Source of the DNA: Alopecurus myosuroides
Taxonomy: Eukaryota; Streptophyta; Magnoliopsida; Poales; Poaceae
DNA: 64,000 bases
Assembly: GCA_028641055.1 (NCBI GenBank)
Contig: CM054061.1
Coordinates: forward strand, 30,057,523 to 30,121,522
Reading direction: 5' to 3'
Positions 10,910 to 22,270 of the stretch are shown here, piece by piece. Within the stretch, counting starts at the first letter, position 1; each line of letters starts with the position of its first letter. The position numbers were made by a program, and so were the translations under genes. The notes beneath the pieces are model-generated. The model was given only the letters and a program-made list of their open reading frames with translations, ran no database searches and was not told where the DNA came from.

Positions 10910-12300
10910 ATTGGTTCGTTTAGAATGTTCCATGGACGGAATCTAGACTGGACCACCGAGTTAGTATGGACTCGTTCCACCATCTCTCCCCCCAGACAAC
11001 ATGGCGCAGGAGAGATAATAAGTGGAGAGACTTGACCCCCGACCCTCCTCTCCTCTCGTCTCCTAGGGTTCCACCGGCTCCCCCACCGCGCCGCCACTTT
11101 CGCCGTCCCCCTCCCCTCGTTCCCCTCCCCTCCCGTGTCCCATCCCCTTCGCATCTCGCCCCCGCCGCCCTCCCCATGGGCGGCCAGGGTTCCCTTTTTC
11201 CGCTTCCCTCCTCGCCGTCGCGGCGGCTGTCGCCGGGCTAGTCTCGAGCGGGTTGGGCGGCGGCGGGTGCGCTTCTCCCGGACCTACTTGAGGGCCCGAC
11301 CGGGCGGGTCTTCCTGGTAGCGGTGCTCCTCGAGGTGGCGGCGGCCTAGCTCCGGCTGGGAGGTGGCGCGACGACGGTGGCGCTCGATGACCGGCGAGGC
11401 AACGCATGTCTCTGGTGCCGACATGCAGCAGCGGTGGCTGGCCCCTGCGACCAAGATCTGGGCCCGCATGGCCCATCTGGGTTGGACCAGGCCAGTCTGG
11501 GTTGTTGTGTGCTTTGGAGGCGGAGGTGATTGTTAGGATGTCGGGGGACGCAACGCCCCTGGCCGTCCTGTTGCAGTGCGGCTGCGGGCTTTATGGGTCC
11601 AGATCGGACCCGGCTGGACCCCTTTTAGGTCTAGTGTGTCCCTACGGGGGCTTTACACACCCGTTGGGACTGATCGGACCTGACGGGGACCGTTGTGCCT
11701 TGCGCCGAGTCCGGCCGACTACCGTCTTCGACGGTGGAGGTAGTTCCCTCCCGCACGGCCTTAGTAATTTTGTCCCTGGTGGCCTCTCCTTTTTTCCATC
11801 TTGTTGACCTCGTGGCTTCTACCTCGGAGAGACGACGGTGGTGGCTTCGTAACCGTGGTGGCGTATGTTGGTGGACGGTTGGTCTGGTGGTTGTGAGGCT
11901 CGTCCTTGCGGGGCTCCTTTGCTATGGATCATCCGGGATGGTGGTGTGGGTTTGTTCGGGAGAAATCCTTGTCGGATTGCCGACACCGGCATGGTGCCGC
12001 CTCCGGGTGGCATCCTCCCTTCCTGAAAGGCGTCATGCTACCCTGCATCCCTTGCCCCGATGTGCCGGGGGAAACCCTAGGACCAGTTGCTGGTCCGGGC
12101 AGTTGCGCGACTCTCCTTCCTAAAGGTGCTGCTTGGTACTCGACGATTTGTTGCTAGGAGTGTGGTGGTAGTCGCAGCGGTTGCGGGCCCTGTCGTTCTG
12201 TCGATCCGCCTATGAGTTCTTTTCTTTCTTTATTTTCTTCTTTGGATATGTGTTGCTGCCTCAGCCGGTGTTGTTTCAAAACTATTGTATCAGGGCTACG
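10910..12300. repeat. GC-rich retroelement-like stretch, unidentified
   Basis: About 1.35 kb of GC-rich sequence that starts abruptly after the LINE remnant. It opens with pyrimidine-rich leader-like sequence (CTAGGGTTCC near 11062) and ends with a T-rich run near 12220-12245. Several ORFs of 60-140 codons overlap in different frames with no recognised domain, as expected from composition. It may be the 5' part of a LINE or a non-autonomous retroelement. No terminal repeats were seen. Confidence 0.4.
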
Positions 12301-12868
12301 GCCTATTTCGGCGCGAGAGAAGTGAGATGGGTGAGAAAAGAGACGTGTGGCTGAAAATAGGGCAGAAGGACCATGGGAGGACCATTTCTGTCCGCGGACC
12401 GCCTAATCATAAACCAAATCTGGGACACTTTTGCGAGAAAGTGCAGCTGTTCCCTCCCTTGTGATCGATCCGTTTGGGGCGAGCCATTGAAATGGAATTT
12501 ACCCAAATACAAGAAACGGACCAGACAGGGGCCGTTGGGTTTGCCCGTAGTAGCACATAACTAACACGATACAAGCAAGAATCTAGACGTGAAAACGCTG
12601 GAGAGATCAGGAAGATCAAGATACCTCAACTTCTTTTTCGATGAAACCGACCGCAGGGTGTGTACAGTATTTTTTTTCTTTTCTTTTGCGGTTTAAACCT
12701 GTAATTACAACTTTTCTGTGTGTGAATCAACCTGTATTTACAACTTAATCTGACAGTATAGTCACACGTGATTACTACGTACACATAGAGCCAGACGTGT
12801 ACGTGCGCATCGATCGGGCGCGATCGAGTCATGCCACGGCTTCGTGCGCCACGTACGCGCGCCGCACC
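12301..12868. other. Intergenic, 3' side of the minus-strand gene
   Basis: No gene recognised. The part near 12780-12868 should hold the 3' UTR of the minus-strand membrane protein gene. No clear poly(A) signal was chosen. Confidence 0.4.
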
Positions 12869-13228
12869 TCAGGCCACCGCCCGTACCTCCTCCGCCGTCG
12901 CCGGCACCATCGTCGTCATCGCCACAACCGCCGGCGCCGCGGCCTCCAGCTTGGCGGCGCCGTGTCCGTAGCCGCCGCCCTCGAGGTCGTCGTCGTAGTA
13001 GGCGACGCGGTCCCTGCGCGGGCGCGGGCGCAGGTGCTTCTTGGTGCACACCTGGCCGACGAGGCAGGAGATGACCAGCAGCGCCGCGATCACGCCCAGC
13101 ACCACGAACACCGCCGTGTACGACCCACCGCCGGCGCCGGCCGTCGTTGCCGCCTCCGCGCCCTGCTGCAGCGGGCGCGCGTGGATGATGATGCCCGTCC
13201 CCGGCATGGATGATGAGGGCGACGCCAT
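12869..13228 (-). CDS. Small single-pass membrane protein, 119 aa
   Basis: Single-exon ORF of 119 codons. The N-terminal third is polar and Ser/Ala/Gly rich. Residues about 37-60 form one clear membrane segment (beginning YTAVFVVLGVIAALL) that contains Cys55. It is followed at once by a basic stop-transfer run (KKHLRPRPRRDR, 63-74), so the C terminus should face the cytosol. The tail is acidic then Ala/Val rich. Small plant proteins of this layout are common and mostly uncharacterised; no named family is recognised. The start is the first ATG in frame, followed by Ala-Ser-Pro. Strong GC bias at third positions supports coding. The opposite frame is also open, as usual in GC-rich grass exons. 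Confidence 0.7.
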   Translation of the reverse strand: MASPSSSMPGTGIIIHARPLQQGAEAATTAGAGGGSYTAVFVVLGVIAALLVISCLVGQVCTKKHLRPRPRRDRVAYYDDDLEGGGYGHGAAKLEAAAPAVVAMTTMVPATAEEVRAVA

Positions 13229-13925
13229 CGTTGCTGCTCGATCAACGGGACAGGTCTCAGGTCCGGCGATCGAGGACGCGGCGGCCCGGAGGGTGTACTT
13301 ATCGATTTCTTGCGGCGGCCGGGCTAGTAATGTGCTTGGAGTGAGCTCGGAGGCTGGGTTTAGTCGGAGATGGGAGGAGTTGCGAACTCTGCAAGTCTGC
13401 TACGCTCCTTGATGATCGATCTTTGCCGTGGCAAAGATAAGGATCGGCCGTGCACCGCGTGTCACGGCCGTGTTCATTCCTTCCGGGGCATGCAGGGAAT
13501 AGATTTCCGCTGCGGTCTCGTCTCGCAAGTTACCCACCCTTGCGAAATTCTTTCTACAGATGCGGGATGCCTGGGTGTGGGTGTCGTCTTCTCCTATTTT
13601 GTGTACGAATGATGAATCGGTTCTTTTTCTGGAGTAGATGCGTGTGGATCGGTTCTCGAGGGGACGGGAGATGAGTAAGAACAAACAGGAGGCGACCTTT
13701 TCCTTTGCGTTCCGACCACCGACCATCACCGATCACACGGACGCGACCGTTGTGGACAACGGAAGTGACATCCGATTTGCTACCTAAAACATCTCGTCTT
13801 ATCCTCGTCGATTCTCGCTTCTCGTTCTTCGCCTCCGCCACTGCCAGACCCGAGCAACCAAGAACAAGACGGCGACCTTACAAATGAGAAGTATCCAATA
13901 GGATCCTCCATTGTTTGATCATTTT
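13229..13925. promoter_or_regulatory. Upstream region of the 119-aa gene
   Basis: Nothing coding is supported between the 119-aa gene and the repeat at 13930. The part next to 13229 must contain its 5' UTR and promoter. No TATA box could be assigned with confidence. Confidence 0.3.
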
Positions 13926-13929
13926 TCAT

Positions 13930-14330
13930 ATTTTGCAACTTTTTTCATATTTTGCAACTTGCTAACCACATATACTGTTAAACACCGATAAAATTAAGCA
14001 AGATCGAACCAACAGGGACACGACATTTTAACGCGGAAAACCCTTTAGAAAAAAAACCACGGGCATCAGCCAGCAATATTTAACTATTTCGGGTGAGATT
14101 ACAAACGAGTCGGGATTTACAATATGTGGCTTATCCCAGCGGCGGCTGACACAAGGTATATAAAGACGGTCCTGACCTAACTAGGTCGGTAATGGTGAAT
14201 CCAACCCCAACTCGGTAACAACTCGTACTGTGACGCTCCGCTCTACTCGTCAGAAATTCGGCTTTTTATCAGCATAAGTGAATTTGGATCACCCAAAAGT
14301 AACAAATCCGGCGACCAAATCATAGACGCT
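13930..14330. repeat. LTR-like retrotransposon remnant
   Basis: Starts with a duplicated TTTTTCATATTTTGCAACTT and continues with AT-rich text containing a TATATAAAG-type TATA motif near 14158. The style (short exact duplications, a leader-like run around 14030-14120) resembles a decayed LTR or solo LTR. No partner LTR or coding part is present, so identification is tentative. Confidence 0.35.
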
Positions 14331-14399
14331 AAATAAAACTTCCGTCGAACACAAATCCGACCCACTTTAGGAACCTCATAAAAGTCTTGGACAACACAT

Positions 14400-15850
14400 T
14401 TTCAGCAGTCAAAATGCACTACCGCCACCACAACAATGCATGCAATTCATTTTCCGGCTTCCTCTTCAGCCGTATCTCCGGCCTCCTTCGTCGTTGCATT
14501 TCTCTCCTCCGTGATGAGTGTTCTTTCCTCGGCAATGTCTCTCCGTCGGTGACCATGATCTTGGAATCCTCGACCCTCTTCTTGAGATCCATGTCAGACT
14601 TGCATCCTTCTGCTTCAAGTTTTGCACGTCAAAGTAGATGTCCCATCTTACTTGCTTAACGGCGTGCATCTTCAATTTGGTAGTCGATCGCGATGAGATC
14701 TCCTTCGCGTATACGGCAATCGAATCTTGGATGGAGCAAGATGATGTCGCATTGCCTTGTTGTTCCCAATTGGCTGCTTCGAGCCACCGACATCCATTGT
14801 TCATATACATCGGCCCTCTCCTCCCTCACGGCTGTTCAAAGAGAGTCGAAGTTGTTTCCACTTTTGGAGAATCTTGAATCTTGGTCTAACAATAAATCAA
14901 ATTGAAGGGCATCTTATTATAGAGGTTTCACTTGATGTACATAGTGTGAGAATATCTCAACTACATAAAAGGGTACAACCAAAATAGGCGCGCAAATTAT
15001 AGCAATTTCATGTGCATTAAAAATATATAAGAGTTTATAGTACCTTACTTTCACGGCGTCGTTCGTGTCACTCTCATTTACCAACATTATTTTTTCATAG
15101 CACCTATGAAACTTATCGAAAATGCCTTGTATGATGCGCCCATCAGTTTTCAGTTTCCTTCACGTTGCTATTGGCGAGTTTGTCATTTGATGGATATGAC
15201 TTCCTTTATTTGAAGTACTTGTAGATATGGTTCCAATATGAATCACAAGTTTGTTGTGTATTGCAGATGACGTCTTGACTTACCGTCGTCCAAGATTCAC
15301 ACAATAATTCATTCTACATGCCTCTCCACGACTTGCCTCTAGAACCCGCCCACCATCGGCCTCATGGTGTCGCACGTCGACTCCCTCTTTGTCAGCCTCC
15401 CCATCATGGCTCCGACCGACCTCATGGCCTTGGCCCCGATCATCGCCCTGACTAGTGTTGGTATAGACACCACCATGAATAAGGTGAATAATAGCGTCGG
15501 AGGTCATCTTGTATGACATTCAATGACAAATTCACATGGCCGGTTACAATCAATGCACAATTCACTTCCTACTACAAATAATGCACCAGTTCACATTGTG
15601 GGCTATAATCAATACATAATACACATTGCTGGCCACTATTAATGCATAATTCACATTGCCAGCTACAGTTAATACACAATTCACATTGTTGGCCACCCGT
15701 AATGCATAATTCACATTGCTAACTACAACCACTACATAATACACATTGACGGCTTCAATCAATGCACAATTGCACAAAGACACATACCTTGCAAAGATCC
15801 GACATTTCGTCGAGCATGTTGACGCCGCAACTAGCGAAGTGCTGGCCACA
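14400..15850 (-). pseudogene. Decayed Myb/NAM-like transposon ORF (PIF/Harbinger ORF1-like)
   Basis: Minus-strand frames between about 15280 and 15040 give QTCDSYWNHIYKYFK and, after a frameshift, IIQGIFDKFHRCYEKIM. This is the W-rich trihelix/Myb-like pattern of the NAM-associated ORF1 proteins accompanying PIF/Harbinger transposases. The frame 14466-14810 (minus) may be the tail. Stops and frame changes are frequent. A 30-bp minisatellite sits in the upstream part. No transposase or ends were found. Family assignment is by motif impression only. Confidence 0.35.
15520..15775. repeat. 30-bp minisatellite, about 8 copies
   Basis: A unit close to AATGCATAATTCACATTG plus 12 variable bases repeats about eight times with substitutions. 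Because 30 is a multiple of 3, the minus-strand frame (15562-15849) reads as a degenerate 10-residue repeat (NVNYALIVAS type). That open frame is a by-product of the repeat and not evidence of a gene. Confidence 0.8.
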
Positions 15851-16650
15851 GAAAAACATCAAGTCGTCGTTCATGAGTCATGTTCTACGTAGCAGCAACG
15901 AGTCGCTGTAGATGAGCCCTGGTCGAGGTGGATGCCCGAGGTCTGAGTTGACGCCCGTAGACGACAAGAAGACCTCGTTCTTCGGCGATGGTGGTGCTCT
16001 TGTTGAGCGTGATGGGGAAACGTGTCTCCGTCGTCACACCATGGTTGGGTCAACGGAATAGCGACAACGAGGAGCTCCCACAAGGGACGGTTGTCGTGCT
16101 ACTTGATTGACCTTGTGGATATGCGTTGATGTGAACACCTGCGGCAGATCCTCTTATTTCCGATTCATCGTCTTCAGTGGTCCGTGACTTGACGCCAGCG
16201 TCTCGGAAGGTCAAGAGTAACCTGAGATATTTGGCTGCATGGTCGAGGAAGGCGAGGAGGTTGTAACAGCAGCAACAATGTGTGGAAATGGAGTGAAGAT
16301 TGAGGTTTTTGGCAGTCGGGATGCCAATGTGGAGGGAGAGAAAGAATCTAGCGCCCGACCCTTGCCGCTCTGTGTCAATGACAACCCCTCTCCCTCGGGC
16401 TCTAGGGCGATTTTTGAATTTGGACTTCTAACGGGTCTTTGGTGTGCTTTTGGGGCGTCAGTGGAGATGTTTTAACAAAGATATTTTGTCGTTATTTTCG
16501 TAGTCCATAGCAAACAACTTTTCAACATGTCCTCCAAAAAAATTTAGACCATTCCTTTTACATCAAATTTTCGTGTGGAGGAATTCCAAAAGGAACATAT
16601 GAACATATATCCATTTCATACGCAAGGACGTAAACATAGCTTGGCATGAA
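15851..16650. other. Unassigned stretch
   Basis: Mixed composition. An ORF at 16239-16475 (plus) has no recognised family. The surrounding text looks like the flank of the transposon remnant to the left. No gene is claimed. Confidence 0.35.
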
Positions 16651-17037
16651 TGGACCTTGGTATTTTTCACTGCTCATTTAGACCTAGAAATAAGGGTTTT
16701 CACAAGTTATTGAAATCAAGATCAGGAGCCCCAGAATTTTGAAAATTCGTTTTACTTTCCTTCCCTGTGCCGTACTAGCGTTCCCAACGTTGCTTGCACG
16801 AAATTTTAAAGTTTCAAAAACTGGGAGCGGGCGCCCTCGAACTCGAACTGCCAGCGGGGCCCACATCCCGTGCAGTTGTCACCAACGGATACCGCGCCGG
16901 ATTGCCGGAATCACTGCCCACTTTCCCCGCCCAGCCTCCATCCGCTGCTGAGATCGCCGTGTCCATTCCCAATTTCCCTCCCGCTCCCAGAATCCAAACC
17001 AAAACCCAAACGAACGAGCGGCGGCGGCGTGGAGGGG
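16651..17037 (+). promoter_or_regulatory. Promoter and 5' UTR region of the RRM gene
   Basis: Immediately upstream of the six-exon gene. Composition turns GC-rich from about 16820 and the last 60 bp are CG-rich leader-like sequence. No TATA box could be picked. In-frame ATGs further upstream (for example 16870) would add a low-complexity extension and were not chosen. Confidence 0.35.
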
Positions 17038-20000
17038 ATGGGGCCGGCGCGCGAGGTGGTGGAGATCAGCTCCGACGAGGACGAGGCTCCCGGGAAGTTG
17101 TCAGTCTCGCCCGGCCCCCTCGGGTGGGTCGCCAAGCTCGGCGACCCGTCGGTGCCAGTGCGGCGGCAGAAGAAGAAGGGCATGTCCTGCGCCGTTCGCG
17201 TCGGCAAGGTCGACGACGACTGCGTGGTTCTGGACGGCGACCCTCACAGGCCGGCCGCCGTTGCGAGTGCAAAGGGGAGGAGCGCGGGGAATGGCGCGTC
17301 GGACGAGGTGGAGATCATCGCCGTCAAAGGCGAGGTACATCATTTGCATCTGTGACCTCTTAGAATCCAATCGCAAACTTGGTTTACAGAGGGTACATTG
17401 ATCTGATTATTGCTGCTGCAGAAAATGCTTTATGATTCAGATAATTATATTAAATCGGCTAAATATATGTATCACTCATCGGATTTTCGAAGCGTCTCCA
17501 GATTTAAGTATACAAAGTAATAAGGCTCCTTGTCTGCCTGTTGTTACTGTCTATGAGTATCTGCATTTTTTTCAGTTCGTGTCAAATTCGACAGAGATAA
17601 AATGACCAGCCTTTTCGTATCCGAAAGAAATACATGACTACATTTTAACTGATTTACCATTTCTCTATGAATAAGATTACTGTAAGCTAGCAATCTTCTG
17701 CAGATTGCAGATGCTAAGTCAAATCTTGCGTGTTCAGTGATTCAGAACATACTTTCCGACTTGAGATAATATTTGGCTGGTTAAAGATGCATCATTGCAT
17801 TATCCAAAACAAAACATGCGTTATTCAACTTGTGACAAGGAATGGTATGCCTAAGTACATATGTACGGTTCAGTAGCTTTCCCTGTCCAGTGCTTACTTC
17901 CATGAACATCTGCAGTTTTTAGTCCATGTCAAAACTGACTGATGTAAGTGAGGACTTTTTTCGTAGAAACTATACAGATGCTGTTTGTCAGTTATAAGTG
18001 AAGACGTTTTTCATAGAAACTATACAACTGCAGCTTATGAGTTAAATTACCTTTCGATGGTATGCTTCTGCAGATAGCATGCAAGGACTTCCCTCACCCG
18101 CGCCATGTATGTTCGGAATTCCCCTTCGGCTCTACTTCTCACGTGAAGCATTGCAGCATGGTAAGCAACAAACATTTTCACTCCATGTCCCTGATGCTCT
18201 TGGCATTATGATTATAGAGTAGACAGTTGACGTTTTGTGACACGAACTCATTTCTGGTCTCCAAATGCAGTGCTACTGTTTTGTATGTGATGCTCCAGCT
18301 GCGTGCAAGTATTGGGGCAAAGGGCTCTTGAAAGATGATCATTGTCATGCTACCGACAAGGAAACAAAGTGGAAAACACTGAGGCAAGCATTCAAGTGCA
18401 AAAATCTGCCAGCCTCTTATCCCGTGAAACACGCGAATGTTGTGTACCCAACAACGCCACCACCGAGACCGCAGGAATATCATAGAGAGTACACATCGGA
18501 GCGGGATGATGGAGGGTACTGTGAGCCAGACAGCGAGGCCACAGTCTGCGTCAGGAACCTACCCTATGACATTGACAGTGAGGACCTTGCACAGCTCTTC
18601 GTATTTGCTGGAATCGTCGTGTTCGCGGAGGTGAGCCTTCTTGGTTCTTCGTCTATATGTGGCAATACGGACTCATTTTTTGATTCCACAGTAATGTATG
18701 CAAAATTATAAAATAACACTGCAACTATTGCAGAAACATTACACAGTTCTGAATTTCCCCTGTTTAAGGTGCTGAAATTTAATTGGCCATTTTGCAAGCT
18801 TGTCTGCCATATTTAAGTTGCTGTCGGTAGCTTTATGATCTTGTTTCAACCGATGTTTATATTGGGTAGAGATTCTGATGAATACATCTCTTATGGGTCC
18901 AGTAAGTAGCTTGTGTGCTATCTTTAGGTTCCAGTCAGTATTACAAGCTCTTATCAGGTTCATGTCTAGCCACTTGGATTGGTCGGTAGCTTGACAAACC
19001 ATGAAATAATTTAAATACATCTCTTATGAAGACTGCAATCATTGTTTCCTACCTTCTCCAAGTTATTCATGAAATATCTTCTTCGACAGTGCTGTTGTTT
19101 GACAGTATTGTTATTAGGACATGTATGAGTGTTCTCTTTGATGTAAAACACAGTTTCCACTCTGTTTCTGTGCAGATAATCTACGACAAGGTAACAGGCC
19201 AGAGCTGTGGCTATGGGTTTGTCACCATGAGTACTGTTCAGGAGGCTGAGAAGGCTGTGCAGCTATACCATCGCCGCGTGAGTATAATTGATAAGTGATG
19301 ATAACTTGATGTGGCTAGTTTCGTTAAACTAATAGGGACATGTTCTCCTATCTTAGCTGCATCATGGTTGAACAAGTAAATTCATATATACTTGCAGTAT
19401 CTATGAACATCTGCCCCCCTGTTTGCATTTGCATACGTTCCCTGTAATAGGTTTCCATGGTAACGTGCTGTGGTAGTGTGGATTATTTTTTACATCAGCT
19501 TCCTAAACAAACATAGCAGACCCTGGCTTCTGATTTAAGAAACACCTCAATCTGAAACCAAACCAATCGGCTTCTTCCATTATTTTACTAGCTTTTATCC
19601 ATTCAGATGCTATTTACATGAGTTCTTTCCGTTCAGTGTCACGTGCAATTTTTATCAATGCTTAAGAATGTTACAAATGACCTTGAACAGGAGATGGATG
19701 GCAGGCCTATGACCGTGAACAAGGCAGCTGCTACTAGAGTTGCCCGAGCAGACGCAGGACCGTCCCCTCGCCATTCTTCGTGCAAGATATATGTGACGAA
19801 CATTGCCTGGAAAGCGGACAGCTCTAGCCTGAGGCAGCTTTTCAGCGAGTATGGTGAAGTGATTAAGGCCAAAGTTCATAAACACCACGGACTTAGAGTA
19901 TTCGGGTTGGTCACAATGGCGACACAGGAAGCAGCCGATCACGCCATTTGGTTCCTCAACAATCAGGTAAGTCATTGTTTGGTTGGTTGGTTTCCCTGCC

Positions 20001-20151
20001 AGTGTTGTACCGCCATAGTTAACCGGGCTGAGCAGACTGGATTTTATGGCGCGCGACTGGCGATATCATGACACAATTTCACGCTTTTTTATTTTGAATT
20101 GTGCAGGTTTGGATGGGACGTACACTGCGAGTGCGGGTTGCTAAAGAGTAG
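17038..20151 (+). CDS. RIN13-like Cys/His domain fused to two RRMs, 388 aa, six exons
   Basis: Exons by GT-AG and frame: 17038-17334, 18074-18160, 18271-18630, 19176-19277, 19691-19966, 20107-20151. All five introns are phase 0, and the sum is 388 codons plus TAG. Residues 1-25 hold an acidic VVEISSDEDE motif. Residues about 100-155 form a Cys/His-rich module (C102, C112, H125, C126, C129, C131, C134, C140, W143, H152, C153, H154) like the conserved part of RPM1-interacting protein 13. RRM1 (about 218-295) has VCVRNL (RNP2) and CGYGFVTM (RNP1). RRM2 (about 314-385) has IYVTNI (RNP2) and a weaker RNP1, FGLVTM. The RRMs look like those of chloroplast ribonucleoproteins, but the N terminus is acidic and does not resemble a transit peptide. 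Likely an RNA-binding protein; nuclear rather than plastid location is inference. The start is the ATG just before MGPAREVVEIS. Confidence 0.85.
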
Positions 20152-20554
20152 GGCCACAGTGCATCATAGATATCGCGTGTGATGCTGGTTGAGATTCAGA
20201 CACTTCACTCGCTTTCTTGCCATTCCTCTCTGTTTTCCTGTTACTACCCCCGTAACAGATGATGGCATAATGAAACATTATTAGGTTTGTTTGTGACGAA
20301 AGAATTTTCATTATAATCATGTGATGTACTCCTATTTTGAACAGAGAGAGTATTTTGCATCACAATTGGTTGGTTTCATGATCCAGAATTTGCTATCCAT
20401 ATCTACATTTGTATACAAAAATCTGAACATAACACATCCAGACGACCAGACATCCTAAACTACACTAGTGACTTGCTTTGCTAAACCCTGCTACCGACCT
20501 GCCGTGGCTGCTGTCTATGAATCTAAGCACCGTGATGCCTTGAATCCCACCGTG
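20152..20554. other. Shared 3' region of two convergent genes
   Basis: 403 bp between the stop codons of the RRM gene (plus) and the EAR-motif gene (minus). It must hold both 3' UTRs. AATGAAA-like signals near 20268 suit the plus gene. No other feature seen. Confidence 0.5.
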
Positions 20555-21349
20555 TCAGTTCAGCAGCCATTTGGGGACCGGCACGCCGGCGGCACTGCTT
20601 GAGGCTGACGCCGCGTTGTTTGCTGTAATGGTCTCTCCTGTGCCACTGCTTAGCCTGAAGTGGTGTGGGACTCCACCATGGAAGTACACGGCCTGCAGCG
20701 GGACAGCGTCCATGGGGCGGGAGGCCATTGTTGCCGAGGGACGCGCCTCGCCGTCACCCGGTGAACTAGAAGGTCCCGTCACGTGGCCTTGGTGAGTCAC
20801 GGTGCTAGCGGGCAGCACCGTTCCTGCTGTTTCTTGGTGAACACCAGTCTCTGCAAGGTTTCGCTTCTTTGGAGGCAGACATGTCTCTGAGATTTGCAAC
20901 GGCGGCAGGAGCACGGCCCCCACGACCACAAGCGCCCCTTCCGCCATGCCGCTCGGCGCGGCCGAGGAGGCATCCGCGACGCCTGAGCCGCCACCTCCGC
21001 TCAGGTCTCGGCCGACGCGGCGGCGCTTGGGTTGTTCCGAGGGCGTGAGTGAGAGCGAAAGGTAGTCACGCGGCGCGTACACGTTCGCCAGAGACACCTC
21101 CCCCGGGCGTTTCCAGCGCCGGTATTTTGCGGCGGCGGGGGCGGAGGGACGCGTGAGAGAGAGCGTGAGGTACTCAGGCGGCGCCTCCATCAGCTCCGGG
21201 TCCAGGCATACCACACCCGGCTGGGTCGGCTTTCTTTTCTTCTTATCTCCCGCCGGAAGGGGCTCGCCGTCGCCACCACTCGTGTCCGACTCCGACGTCG
21301 AGGAAGAAGGATCCATCACCGTCTCCGGTGCAATGCCGTCGATCGCCAT
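20555..21349 (-). CDS. EAR-motif nuclear-type protein, 264 aa, unknown family
   Basis: Uninterrupted single-exon ORF of 264 codons with strong GC3 bias. After a Ser/Asp-rich start come a basic run (KKKRK, 36-40) and two similar blocks, EYLTLSLT (59-66) and DYLSLSLT (95-102). Each contains LxLxL, the core of EAR repression motifs that recruit TOPLESS-type co-repressors. A second basic cluster, PKRRRVGR (107-114), follows, so nuclear import is likely. The rest is low complexity, rich in Ser, Ala and Gly, with a Pro-Lys-Trp C terminus (PVPKWLLN). No DNA-binding domain is visible, so it may be an adaptor. The start is the first in-frame Met; a second Met at residue 12 is possible. No named family is recognised. 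Confidence 0.65.
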   Translation of the reverse strand: MAIDGIAPETVMDPSSSTSESDTSGGDGEPLPAGDKKKRKPTQPGVVCLDPELMEAPPEYLTLSLTRPSAPAAAKYRRWKRPGEVSLANVYAPRDYLSLSLTPSEQPKRRRVGRDLSGGGGSGVADASSAAPSGMAEGALVVVGAVLLPPLQISETCLPPKKRNLAETGVHQETAGTVLPASTVTHQGHVTGPSSSPGDGEARPSATMASRPMDAVPLQAVYFHGGVPHHFRLSSGTGETITANNAASASSSAAGVPVPKWLLN

Positions 21350-22270
21350 GGATCCGCGCGTGCGTCAGCTAGTTGATTGATTTCTTCGGGCGTTGTGAAT
21401 CGAGTAGTCTCCTTTGCTGGCAGCCGGCGCATATAAATAAGTTTGGTTGGATGGGGACTCGAATTCGGAGATGAATTCGACTTGCGTTCTTGCTCTGAGC
21501 CCGGATCGTATTTTCTAAGCTTCTCGGGGCGGGGCACGCGAGATATAAGTCCAGCCCATTCAGCCGGTCATCAGCAGTCCAGCCGACGCCCACGTCCTGG
21601 TTGCTGCTGGACCGCCCCAAAGAAGGTGGGTGTTATTTTTCCGTTCTATTTTTTTTCCTTTTTCCTTTCCATTTTTTTTCATGTTTTCTTTTTTATGAAT
21701 ATATAATTATAAATTTGTATTCTTGCATTTTTATAAAGATAGAAAAAAAATATTTATAGTATTTAAAAAATGTTTATCCAAGGTAAAAATAATCATAACC
21801 GAGACAGTTGTTTCTATGAGGGTTCTCTACCTGATGTCGACCCATTGGGTCGTGATACTCTATGTGCACAACTGCACATATGTCTTCCACCATAAAATGC
21901 CTAGATGCAAGAGGGGCCGCTACTGTCGCTTCCTCCAAAAAGTTAGCGAGTATTATATAGGGGCAGCTGATCAACCCACAAGAATGCAACAATGAAGGGT
22001 AGAACTGCTAGAGGCCCGACCATGCATTTTCGGGCAATTCCACCCACTTTAATACCCTGCCGCGGAAACAATGAGAATGAAAATAATTCAGGAGAATCCC
22101 TATGACTGGAAAAGGAATATCAGTTGGGAAAATCTCTTTTGAATAAAATTTAAGAGAAGATATATTACAATATCTTTGTGACAAATGTGCACCTTGTGGG
22201 AACTCAAAATGATGTAAATTCTTATTATGTCAAGGGTAATGTAACGTTGCCGTCTTAGTTGTGAAGGAAT
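21350..22270. other. Upstream region of the EAR gene and AT-rich spacer
   Basis: 21350-21620 should carry the promoter and 5' UTR of the minus gene; an AT-rich hexamer run lies near 21431-21441. From 21640 the sequence is AT-rich with T runs and holds nothing recognised. Confidence 0.4.

Noticed and set aside
11063..12123. Several overlapping ORFs of 60-142 codons in the GC-rich stretch
   Set aside because: They run in different frames on both strands, have Arg/Pro/Gly-rich composition and no domain. This is expected from GC-rich non-coding sequence.
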